Shown: positions 7,954 through 16,137 of the stretch, one piece after another
Numbering within the stretch: position 1 is the first letter of the stretch
Layout of the letters: each line of letters starts with the position of its first letter
NCBI GenBank assembly: GCA_002731985.1
Contig: PCCT01000067.1
Coordinates: 1 to 17,100, forward strand
Length of the DNA: 17,100 bases
Source: Nitrospinota bacterium
Lineage (GTDB): Bacteria > Nitrospinota > Nitrospinia > Nitrospinales > VA-1
Direction of reading: 5' to 3'
The notes under the pieces: model-generated
What the model was told of the DNA's origin: nothing
Databases searched by the model: none
The model's input: the letters and a program-made list of their open reading frames with translations, nothing else
Program-made: the position numbers and the translations under genes

Positions 7954-9663
7954 TTAGACAGCCCTGCCAGCGGCACTCGCAAGCTCTGGGTTCCGTCCCT
8001 TGAGCGTCATCACCCCTTCATAGCCAACGAACAGAGCAAGGAAAATCAGGAAAACTGCCGCCGTCCCCAAAAAAAGATTGGGCTCGGGCTGGGTATAAAA
8101 TTTATACGACTGCCACGCCAGCGCACCGATCGTTGTCACCACCATAAAAATTGCCGGGTAAAGAGCAAACTTTGTCGGTTTGTCCATAGCCATGAGCCAT
8201 GTCGCGACAACAAACAGCGCCATTGCGGCAATGAGCTGGTTGGTCGCGCCAAAGATGGGCCAGATTTTCTGCCAACCATCGGTTGCGCCTATCAGATAAG
8301 AAAGAAACACCACCGCAATGGTACAGACATATTTATTCTGAAACAGTTCTATCTTTCGCCCGGCCGATTCTTGAACAATGAACCGTGTGATACGTACCGC
8401 CGAGTCAAGAGTTGTTAAAACGAAAGTGTTAAGAGCCAGAACCGCTATCATTGAAGCAAAGGTGAAACTGAGAAATGGCAACATCTGATGAACCACGTTG
8501 CCGAATCCGCGCCCATAGGCCAGAATCCATCCGCCTGACTTCAAAGATTCGCGAAACCCCAGCGTATCCATATCCACCCCACCACCAGCAGGAGCGACCC
8601 AGTACAATCCGCCGCTGACCAATAATACCGTCACCACAGCCACAACCCCTTCAGTGAGCATACCACCGTAACTGATGGGGCGCCCCTGTGACTCAACCGC
8701 CAATTGCTTGGAAGTCGTCCCCCCCGCTACCAGCGAATGAAAACCAGAAACTGCTCCACAGGCAACCAGCACAAATAACATGGGCCACATGGGGCCCTGC
8801 TCTGGAGAAAATCCTCCACGAAATGCCGGAGTGTGGAGGTCTGGATGGACCCAGATCAAAGCGATCATAGCCAAAGCCATCGAACCAAATAAAATATAAG
8901 TCGACAAATAATCCCGTGGCTGGAGCAGGATATTCACAGGAAGAACAGAAGCCACGGCCGCGTAAATCAGAAGGATCACAAACCAGAACATCAACGGAGA
9001 TAGTCCCAGCAGTCCGCTTTCAGGAATTACCACAGGGAATTGGAATCCGATATAAATACCCAGGAGCACACCCACGACAGCAACAATGGAAGACATTACC
9101 AAACTGGTACCCCTGGAATAGATAAACCATCCCAGTGCCATTGATATTGGAATGATGGCGAAGGTTGGAAACACCATTTGAGGTTGAGCGATGAGCGTTT
9201 TAGCGGCGACCACGCCAAACACGGCTATCACCAGAAGCATTGCAAGCACAAGGAAAATAGCGAACACAGACTTAGCCCGGATACCCATCGTGTTTTCGGC
9301 GATATCGGCAATTGAACTGCCTCTGTTGCGAACGGAAGCCATCAGCGTCAGGTAATCATGAACGGCACCAATAAAAACATTCCCGATAAGAATCCATACC
9401 AGGGTAACTCCCCACCCGAAATGATGCATCGCAACAATAGGACCAATCACAGGGCCGGCACCCGCAATGGAAGCAAAGTTATGACCGAATAATACCAGAG
9501 GCTTGCTGGAAACAAAGTCCACACCATCACTCTGGCCCACAGCTGGAGTGATGAGCTTATCGTCTGGCTGAATCACCTCACGGTCCAGCCTCTCCGCATA
9601 ATAGCGGTATCCCACAAAATAAAAAAACAAGCAGGAAGATATAAGTATAAATATAGCCAGCAT
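7954..9663 (-). CDS. cstA: Carbon starvation protein A (CstA family transporter)
   Basis: A 569-residue inner-membrane transporter with roughly 15 hydrophobic segments. The conserved CstA blocks are present: DGVDFVSSKPLVLFGHNFAS, AGAGPVIGPIVA, then GAVHDYLTLMASVRNRG, ACGAVSGFHSLVAGGTTSKQ and a later FGATNQLIAAMAL. CstA and its relative BtsT import pyruvate, and CstA has also been linked to peptide uptake during carbon starvation in enterics. Whether this protein takes up pyruvate is inferred from the family. It is shorter than the roughly 700-residue E. coli CstA, as in many non-enteric bacteria. The ATG at 9663 follows a weak ribosome site. No YbdD/YjiX-type small partner gene follows it. 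The 241-bp upstream region holds two small hairpins and a possible extended -10 promoter. Confidence 0.95.
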   Translation of the reverse strand: MLAIFILISSCLFFYFVGYRYYAERLDREVIQPDDKLITPAVGQSDGVDFVSSKPLVLFGHNFASIAGAGPVIGPIVAMHHFGWGVTLVWILIGNVFIGAVHDYLTLMASVRNRGSSIADIAENTMGIRAKSVFAIFLVLAMLLVIAVFGVVAAKTLIAQPQMVFPTFAIIPISMALGWFIYSRGTSLVMSSIVAVVGVLLGIYIGFQFPVVIPESGLLGLSPLMFWFVILLIYAAVASVLPVNILLQPRDYLSTYILFGSMALAMIALIWVHPDLHTPAFRGGFSPEQGPMWPMLFVLVACGAVSGFHSLVAGGTTSKQLAVESQGRPISYGGMLTEGVVAVVTVLLVSGGLYWVAPAGGGVDMDTLGFRESLKSGGWILAYGRGFGNVVHQMLPFLSFTFASMIAVLALNTFVLTTLDSAVRITRFIVQESAGRKIELFQNKYVCTIAVVFLSYLIGATDGWQKIWPIFGATNQLIAAMALFVVATWLMAMDKPTKFALYPAIFMVVTTIGALAWQSYKFYTQPEPNLFLGTAAVFLIFLALFVGYEGVMTLKGRNPELASAAGRAV

Positions 9664-9717
9664 ATCTTAATGGAGTCGATAATCAGGGAACAATCTTACA
9701 TACGAGATCCAACTGCT

Positions 9718-9726
9718 ATAGTATCA
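9718..9726 (-). promoter_or_regulatory. Possible extended -10 promoter of cstA
   Basis: The minus strand reads TGATACTAT, an extended -10 pattern (TG, one base, then TACTAT). It lies about 55 nt upstream of the cstA ATG. No good -35 box is seen. Tentative. Confidence 0.25.
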
Positions 9727-9766
9727 GATTGATTCCCGTATCCTCCAGATTTTTGAAGAGCCTTAT

Positions 9767-9813
9767 GCAGGAGAGAAACCTGCGCAGTGCATCTTCCCAG
9801 TAATTCACACTGG
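9767..9813. other. Two small hairpins between purA and cstA
   Basis: Two perfect 5-bp inverted repeats with 7-nt loops stand 13 nt apart: GCAGG/CCTGC at 9767-9783 and CCAGT/ACTGG at 9797-9813. Neither is followed by a U-tract on the minus strand, so they are not clear purA terminators. They may lie upstream of the cstA transcription start. Arms this short could be chance. Confidence 0.25.
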
Positions 9814-9904
9814 CGTTATACACTTTCCTTCTATAGGGGACTAGCATTCCTTATAAACTTGAGAGGCTGGACAAGGAGTTTAGAGGTATAAACACTATCG
9901 GGAA

Positions 9905-11212
<1,308 letters not shown>

Positions 11213-11235
11213 TCACGTGCTCAATTCAACGGGCC

Positions 11236-11264
11236 ATTATCTCCGTGCACCTGACAGATGTCAA
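11236..11264 (-). promoter_or_regulatory. Sigma-70 promoter of purA
   Basis: On the minus strand a perfect TTGACA -35 box (11259-11264) and a GATAAT -10 box (11236-11241) are separated by 17 bp. The expected transcription start is near 11229, giving a 5' leader of about 38 nt before the purA ATG. This is the clearest promoter in the window. No obvious PurR-type palindrome overlaps it. Confidence 0.8.
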
Positions 11265-11411
11265 CCGCCATCCCCACAAGCGGGCATAACCAAAATCATC
11301 ACTTAACCGAGTCAGGTTGACAGGAAATCTGGAAATTTGGCCTAAAAGTTTCTACATAAAGTGCTATAAACAAACTCTTTGCTTTTATTACTTTTACCCT
11401 CGACCCGTATT

Positions 11412-11843
11412 CTATAATTTGAACTTGGCTAAAAATTGGCGAATCGTCGCTACTGTTGCCGCAGGGCCAACTCCTACTCCCGGACAAAAACCTTCCACAA
11501 GCTTCCACATACTCTTCGAGGTCATATTTTCATGCCAGAAAGGATAGGATCGACATTGAAGAGGCTTTCCATTATGAATAGCACAACCATCCGGGATTAA
11601 AAAGGCACAAGGGTTTCCGTTTTCCACCTCATGCATCCAGTGACCATCATCCTTTTTCAAAAACTCTTTTTTAAAAACTTCAACACTGACATTGATAATA
11701 CCGGCACCATTTTTAATAGCGGCCTTATCAAAATAAACGATCCCCGGTTTGGTACAACATTTAAAACAATCGTCCTGGCATTCGAAACGCAGAGGCTCCT
11801 TTTCCCACCACTTTTCCCGAGTAATCACATTACGAGCGGTCAT
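11412..11843 (-). CDS. YkgJ-family cysteine-cluster protein (putative Zn/Fe-binding)
   Basis: A 143-residue soluble protein with eight cysteines (residues 22, 26, 29, 30, 79, 87, 97 and 120). They are arranged as FECQDDCFKCC, NPCAFL, GCAIHNGKPLQCRSYPFW and FCPG. This is the pattern of the YkgJ (UPF0153, CxxCxxCC) family, thought to bind zinc or an iron-sulfur cluster; no reaction is established for most members. The RPxxCRxYPF-like block (KPLQCRSYPFW) is the strongest signature. Its ATG overlaps the proB stop by 4 bp (ATGA), so the two are translationally coupled. That coupling does not reveal a function. No terminator is clear between its end and the purA promoter. Confidence 0.88.
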   Translation of the reverse strand: MTARNVITREKWWEKEPLRFECQDDCFKCCTKPGIVYFDKAAIKNGAGIINVSVEVFKKEFLKKDDGHWMHEVENGNPCAFLIPDGCAIHNGKPLQCRSYPFWHENMTSKSMWKLVEGFCPGVGVGPAATVATIRQFLAKFKL

Positions 11844-13009
11844 AACACAACCAAGTCATCACGGTGAACCACTTCTTCATAAAAGTTTTCACCAAAAATT
11901 TTCCGCACCGCGCTGGTTTTCATTCCCTTGATCTGATTTAAGTCGCGCAAATTATAATTAACGAGTCCGCGTGCTATCTCTGTTCCATCCTCACTAAGAA
12001 TATGAACTGCGTTACCAAACTCGAATTCCCCTTCAACCTTGATCACTCCTGCCGGGAGAAGGCTCTTCCCCCGATCAACAATAGCTTTTGACGCACCAGA
12101 ATCTACCGTTATTTTTCCAGAAGGTTTCAGAGTATGCGCGATCCAATGTTTCCGATTTGCAATTTTTTCACGTCCGGCCCAAAACAAGGTACCCACACTT
12201 TTACCTGAAAAAATCTTATCAGGCACACTATTGTCTAATCCATTCACAACAAGCGTGGGAATACCAAAACTCATAGTCCGTTTCGCGGCGAGAACTTTGG
12301 TGTACATTCCGCCAACGGTAATGGTGCTATTGCTTCTCCCTGCCAGCTTTTCAATTTCCTCGGTTATGCCATCGACATGCTCGATGATCTCTGGAGGCGA
12401 CTCCCCCTTTTTCCTTTTAATTGACGGATCAGATGAGAACAATCCATCCACATCAGAAAGAATGATCAATAATTGCGCGTTTACCAGGCAGGCAACTGTC
12501 GCGGCCAATGTGTCATTGTCACCGATCTTGATTTCGTCAATCGTTACCGAGTCGTTTTCGTTGATGATCGGTATCACCTTATGCTCTAAAAGAGCTTCCA
12601 TAGTATGCTTGGCGTTAAGGAATCGCTTGCGGTTTTCCAAGTCATCGTGCCCGAGAAGGATCTGCGCTACCCTTAGCCCTTGCTTCTCAAATTTTTTCTC
12701 ATAAGTGTGCATGAGATAACTCTGACCGATGGCGGCACAGGCTTGCTTTTCTGGAATCGAAAGGTTGGCGCGATGCAATCCCAAACGCTCCCGCCCTGCC
12801 ATGATCGCCCCGGATGACACCAGAACCACTTCGCAGTCGCGATCAATAATCCGGCGAATGGTTTCCGCCAAACGGCGCACATTGTTCGCGTTCAACCCAT
12901 TCTCCGAACCTGCCTGGCCTTTCTCAAACTGGGTAATGATACTACTCCCAATCTTGATCACCACGCGCTTGAGACCTTTTAGAATTTCACCACGAATATC
13001 ATCTTGCAT
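11840..13009 (-). CDS. proB: Glutamate 5-kinase with C-terminal PUA domain
   Basis: A 389-residue cytoplasmic kinase that phosphorylates glutamate to gamma-glutamyl phosphate, the first step of proline synthesis. The amino-acid kinase fold carries RVVIKIGSSI (residues 15-24), VVLVSSGAI (61-69), PIINENDSV (147-155), GDNDTLAA (163-170), LSDVDGLFSSDP (184-195) and VGGMYTKVLAAK (232-243). A PUA domain fills about 299-375, as in E. coli ProB. Feedback inhibition by proline is known for the family. The start has AAAGG seven bases upstream. That site belongs to a diverged 41-bp tandem copy of the gene's own first codons. The proA partner and the often neighbouring obgE are not in the window. It overlaps the ykgJ-like gene by 4 bp. 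Confidence 0.97.
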   Translation of the reverse strand: MQDDIRGEILKGLKRVVIKIGSSIITQFEKGQAGSENGLNANNVRRLAETIRRIIDRDCEVVLVSSGAIMAGRERLGLHRANLSIPEKQACAAIGQSYLMHTYEKKFEKQGLRVAQILLGHDDLENRKRFLNAKHTMEALLEHKVIPIINENDSVTIDEIKIGDNDTLAATVACLVNAQLLIILSDVDGLFSSDPSIKRKKGESPPEIIEHVDGITEEIEKLAGRSNSTITVGGMYTKVLAAKRTMSFGIPTLVVNGLDNSVPDKIFSGKSVGTLFWAGREKIANRKHWIAHTLKPSGKITVDSGASKAIVDRGKSLLPAGVIKVEGEFEFGNAVHILSEDGTEIARGLVNYNLRDLNQIKGMKTSAVRKIFGENFYEEVVHRDDLVVL

Positions 13010-13050
13010 TTAAGACCTTTTAAAATTTCACCACGAACATTTTCCAGCAT
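12969..13050 (-). repeat. Diverged 41-bp tandem duplication of the proB start
   Basis: Two adjacent 41-bp units (13010-13050 and 12969-13009) match at 34 of 41 positions by eye. Each begins with ATG. The upstream unit would encode MLENVRGEILKGLK and the proB unit encodes MQDDIRGEILKGLK. Because 41 is not a multiple of three, the upstream copy is out of frame with proB. Its 3' end supplies the proB ribosome site. Confidence 0.85.
12979..13050 (-). CDS. Possible 23-codon upstream ORF overlapping the proB start
   Basis: An ATG at 13050, preceded by GAAGG about eight bases upstream, opens a 23-codon frame ending in TAA at 12979, inside proB. The peptide begins MLENVRGEILKGLK, a near-copy of the ProB N-terminus, then shifts frame to CKMIFVVKF. 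It may be translated, since it has a start and a ribosome site, but it is more likely a relic of duplication than a functional peptide. If translated, its ribosomes would run over the proB start and could affect proB initiation. Confidence 0.35.
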   Translation of the reverse strand: MLENVRGEILKGLKCKMIFVVKF

Positions 13051-13067
13051 TAATACGACCTTCAGCC

Positions 13068-13142
13068 ATGTCGCCCTTCGCCAAAGACCCTACTTGCTGA
13101 GCTTGTCGAAGGGTGCATGCTTCGACAAGCTCAGCACGACAT
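13068..13142. repeat. Palindromic interspersed repeat, second copy of the family
   Basis: A 17-bp perfect inverted repeat (13095-13111 and 13120-13136) has an 8-nt loop and the core GAGCTTGTCGAAG. It is framed by outer ATGTCG (13068-13073) and CGACAT (13137-13142). The arm core differs from that at 6710-6770 mainly by C/T in GAGC(C/T)TGTCGAAG. It lies upstream of proB and downstream of the alpha/beta hydrolase. An extra imperfect half-unit at 13068-13092 makes it longer than the first copy. Confidence 0.8.
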
Positions 13143-13218
13143 TAAATAACTCCACTCCAAAATCTCTATAATGTAACTTAAATCGGGCAGAGGTTCATCA
13201 TGAATTCTTATCTGGCTC

Positions 13219-14058
13219 CTAGGAAACAACTTTTTTGATGAACTGACCGAGTGCATTGAAATAACCTGCCCCTCCGATCAGGAAGGTGTCATTATGCCCC
13301 GCTTCCTGAATATCATAAAATTCTTTTGGATCGGCGGCGACTGAAAACAGCTCACGCCCCAGTTTGTATGGAACTATTTCATCCTGCGTTCCATGGATAA
13401 ACAGCTTGGGCAGTTTGAGGTCCGGCACTTTACTGATGGCATCGAAACGTGATTTTATGGCCCCACCCAGGGGCAGTACCGGGAAAATTTTCTCAGCCAT
13501 TTTTCCCGCGGATGGAAAAACAGACTCTAGAATTAATCCAGCGGCCGAATTTCCTGAGGCCACTTCAACCGCGCAGATTCCTCCCAGTGAACGACCAAAC
13601 AGAATTATTTCCTCTGGTAAAATATTTTTCACTTTCACCAGCCAGTCATACGCCGCCTGCGAATCTGAATAGATTCCCTTTTCATCTGGTTCGCCTTCAC
13701 TTTTACCATAACCTCGATAGTCAAAAATAAATATATTGAGGTTCAGTGGCTTGAGCATTTCAATATTACCCAGCCGATGGGTAATATTTCCCGCGTTCCC
13801 ATGAAACCACAACAGTGTCGCTTTCGCCCCCGCTGATGGAATATACCAACCGTGAAGCCGCACACCATCGCTGGCAGTGAAGTGCACATCCTCCCTGGAA
13901 ACTGAACTTGAAGAGGAGTTCCAGTTTCCTTCTGGATACTTGTGAGGGTGATATATAATCCGGCGCTCGCAACTGACCAGAAAAACGCCGTAGAGTGCGA
14001 GGAAAAGGACAATCATCCCCGCCATCTGCAAGATGGACATGATGAGTTTTGCTTTCAA
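13219..14058 (-). CDS. Membrane-anchored alpha/beta hydrolase (BEM46/ABHD13-like)
   Basis: A 279-residue serine hydrolase. Residues 8-29 form a membrane helix, followed by CERRIIYHPHKYPEG, typical of this family's membrane-proximal segment. The fold motifs are the oxyanion-hole block WFHGNAGN (84-91), FDYRGYGKSEG (112-122) and the nucleophile elbow GRSLGG with Ser157. The acid is Asp226 in HGTQDEIVP and the histidine is His255 in AGHND. The LVSC ending at Cys30 also fits a lipobox, so it may be a lipoprotein. The substrate is unknown. The start is uncertain: TTG 14058 has CAGG upstream and supplies N-terminal lysines; ATG 14040 would remove six residues. It lies 64 bp after nfeD on the same strand, so the two are probably cotranscribed. 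Confidence 0.88.
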   Translation of the reverse strand: MKAKLIMSILQMAGMIVLFLALYGVFLVSCERRIIYHPHKYPEGNWNSSSSSVSREDVHFTASDGVRLHGWYIPSAGAKATLLWFHGNAGNITHRLGNIEMLKPLNLNIFIFDYRGYGKSEGEPDEKGIYSDSQAAYDWLVKVKNILPEEIILFGRSLGGICAVEVASGNSAAGLILESVFPSAGKMAEKIFPVLPLGGAIKSRFDAISKVPDLKLPKLFIHGTQDEIVPYKLGRELFSVAADPKEFYDIQEAGHNDTFLIGGAGYFNALGQFIKKVVS

Positions 14059-14122
14059 GAATAACCTGCTGGTTTGAATTTGGAGTTCTATTGGCGACGA
14101 CGAAGCGCTCCAAAAATTAAAC

Positions 14123-15421
14123 TTATTCCCCCGCTTTCCTGACTTTTACGGTAAGTCCTTCCACCGATTCAACAACCACTTTCTCGCCATCGGAAATAGG
14201 GGTATCGCTATGGGCACTCCAGGTTTCACCATGAACAAGAACGCGGCCCTCGGGATTCAACTCTGCCTTAACAATACCCTCTTCGCCCACCAGACCTCCC
14301 AACCCAGTCGTCGTTCGCAACTGGCTGGATCTTGCGGCGAGATAAATGATTCCCATCGCAAACAGAAGAGTCATGCCAAGGGTCGGATACAACACGGCTC
14401 TGGAAATTTGCATAGCCGGGTCATCGCTGTCGATCAGCATTATCGATCCAAGAAAAATCGAGATCAAACCGCTCACGGCTAACAGGCCGTAGCTCATCAC
14501 GTTGATCTCGGCAATGAACAATACCGCGCCAAGGATGATCAGCATAAGCCCTGCGTAGTTTATCGGCAGAGTCTGCATAGCATACAGGGCCAGTATCATA
14601 CTGATAGCCCCGATCACCCCCGGTAGTATGAGGCCCGGACTGGACAGTTCCAGGTAAAGTCCGACCAATCCCAACATCATCAGAATATAGGTGACGTTGG
14701 GGTTGGAGATGATATCAAGAATTCTCTGCCGCTGGTTCATCTCTTTAAAGACGATATTTTTCCCAGCGGTGTTGAGCACAATGGTATCTCCCTTTATTTT
14801 CACCTCTCTTTTGTCAACGGCAATGATAAGGGAGTCTAAATTGATGGCCACGAGATCAATAACAGCCAGCCGTTGTGCTTCTTCTGCGGAAATGGACACG
14901 CTGTTTCTAACGGACAACTCTGCCCACTGCGCATTACGTCCTCGTTGTTCGGCAAGTGAACGGATGTAGGCCGACGCATCGTTGACAAGCTTCTCCTCCA
15001 TCGTCTTCGCCTGTCCACTCTCACCGCCGCCTCCCATCAAGTTAACGGGATGCGCCGCGCCGATATTTGTTCCCGGTTCCATCGCGGCAATATGAGACGC
15101 GATTGTTATGAAGGTTCCCGCCGACGCCGCCCGGGACCCACCGGGAGAAACAAATGAGGCCACAGGAATATTCGAGTTCTCTATGCCCTTGATGATCTGG
15201 CGCATGGAAGTATCGAGTCCGCCGGGCGTATCCATCTGAATAATGATCAACTCTGCTGAGGAAGCATTGGCCTGGGTAATTTCATCCGTCACAAACTCGG
15301 CGACAACTGGATTGATGGCTCCATTGACCTTAACCACGACGATATCACCCGACGCGAACGCGCTCAACGTCCAGACCAACAACATCAGAAAAGCGGCTGG
15401 CAACCATCGGAGAATCTTCAT
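14123..15421 (-). CDS. NfeD family membrane-bound serine protease (ClpP class)
   Basis: A 432-residue long-form NfeD protein. A signal peptide covers residues 1-23, ending SAFA. The ClpP-like protease domain (about 26-225) contains QMDTPGGLD, the serine block SRAASAGTF with the likely nucleophile Ser100, and EEKLVND with the likely general base Lys144. These line up with the Ser97/Lys138 dyad of Pyrococcus PH1510. About five membrane helices (roughly 235-365) follow, then a C-terminal OB-fold NfeD domain (about 373-430). Homologues cleave the hydrophobic C-terminus of stomatin-like proteins. A stomatin/SPFH gene is usually adjacent, but none is visible here. The ATG at 15421 is preferred over TTG 15433, because that TTG lies in the ribosome site TTTGAGAGA. 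Confidence 0.94.
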   Translation of the reverse strand: MKILRWLPAAFLMLLVWTLSAFASGDIVVVKVNGAINPVVAEFVTDEITQANASSAELIIIQMDTPGGLDTSMRQIIKGIENSNIPVASFVSPGGSRAASAGTFITIASHIAAMEPGTNIGAAHPVNLMGGGGESGQAKTMEEKLVNDASAYIRSLAEQRGRNAQWAELSVRNSVSISAEEAQRLAVIDLVAINLDSLIIAVDKREVKIKGDTIVLNTAGKNIVFKEMNQRQRILDIISNPNVTYILMMLGLVGLYLELSSPGLILPGVIGAISMILALYAMQTLPINYAGLMLIILGAVLFIAEINVMSYGLLAVSGLISIFLGSIMLIDSDDPAMQISRAVLYPTLGMTLLFAMGIIYLAARSSQLRTTTGLGGLVGEEGIVKAELNPEGRVLVHGETWSAHSDTPISDGEKVVVESVEGLTVKVRKAGE

Positions 15422-15425
15422 AGAA

Positions 15426-15434
15426 TCTCTCAAA
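15426..15434 (-). promoter_or_regulatory. Ribosome binding site deciding the nfeD start
   Basis: TTTGAGAGA on the minus strand precedes the ATG at 15421 by four bases, with GAG about eight bases away. It includes a TTG that would otherwise add four residues ahead of the signal peptide. Confidence 0.55.
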
Positions 15435-15571
15435 GTATTAGGAAGGTATACCGTTCATTTTTCCACACCGATTAAGGCAAAGTCAAACCAAAACCTCTCG
15501 AGACAACCTACCCGGCGAAACTTCCATTTTCTTTTCATGGATGCGTTTATTAATGATAGACTGAGGATACT

Positions 15572-16069
15572 ATGAACAGACGACCACGCCCTAGACGAAA
15601 ACCCAAACCAACGCCCAAACCAGACTATAAATCGATATTCATCGTCGATCCGATCAAAGGAGAAAGGCTTCAACTTGCAAAGCTCCTTAAACAGGAAAAG
15701 CTATTTATAATGACGCTCGTAAGTCTTGTGGATTGTTTTAAACAAAACAATCCGATGAAACCCGACCTCATTATTTATGTTCTGCGCAAGGGTAAAACTG
15801 AACTGACCCATTTGAAGAATATTAAAAACCATTTTAGAACCCTGCATTTTGTCATTGTGCTCACAAACGATGTTTCTGAAGCAAATCTGGACGAACTCAA
15901 AGAGAACGGGTTCACCTCGGTTCATAAAGCGGGGAGCCAGGACATGGTCAAAGAACATATCTATACCCTAATACCTGAAGCCCAGAAGACACAAGTGGAA
16001 GAAGAACCTGCTTTGACAGCTCCTGCTCAGGTGGCTTCTGCTCAGGAAACTCCTGTTCGGGCAACATGA
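15572..16069 (+). CDS. Small protein with degenerate receiver-like domain
   Basis: A 165-residue protein that I do not recognise as a named family. Residues 1-19 are very basic and proline-rich (RRPRPRRKPKPTPKPD). Residues 20-135 have the layout of a CheY-like receiver. SIFIVDP (21-27) fits strand 1 with Asp26, PDLIIYVLRKGK (64-75) fits strand 3, HFVIVLTND (92-100) fits strand 4 with Thr98, and FTSVHKAG (114-121) fits strand 5 with Lys119. The phosphoacceptor aspartate expected at about residue 70 is replaced by Tyr-Val, so phosphorylation is unlikely. The tail (137-165) is acidic then Ala/Pro/Gln-rich and carries three 15-bp repeats. A strong ribosome site (GAGG) precedes the ATG. It is divergent from nfeD and 68 bp upstream of kdsA, so the two may share a transcript. 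The receiver assignment is from pattern only. Confidence 0.72.
   Translation: MNRRPRPRRKPKPTPKPDYKSIFIVDPIKGERLQLAKLLKQEKLFIMTLVSLVDCFKQNNPMKPDLIIYVLRKGKTELTHLKNIKNHFRTLHFVIVLTNDVSEANLDELKENGFTSVHKAGSQDMVKEHIYTLIPEAQKTQVEEEPALTAPAQVASAQETPVRAT
16019..16063 (+). repeat. Three imperfect 15-bp tandem repeats in a coding tail
   Basis: The units GCTCCTGCTCAGGTG, GCTTCTGCTCAGGAA and ACTCCTGTTCGGGCA encode APAQV, ASAQE and TPVRA at the C-terminus of the receiver-like protein. The unit length keeps the frame, so copy number could vary between strains without breaking the gene. Confidence 0.75.
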
Positions 16070-16137
16070 AACCGTAATATCCTCTCCGTCAGTTAAATGA
16101 TTGACTTCCTCCTCTAAGTAAAAATGGTGACTGCTCC

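Noticed and set aside
12039..12704. Plus-strand 221-codon open frame
   Set aside because: It lies wholly antisense to proB, whose motifs are all intact, and the product resembles no family.
13164..13176. TATAAT-like sequence on the plus strand after the alpha/beta hydrolase gene
   Set aside because: There is no -35 box and no plus-strand gene. The reverse reading gives only a weak TATAGA candidate for proB without a -35.
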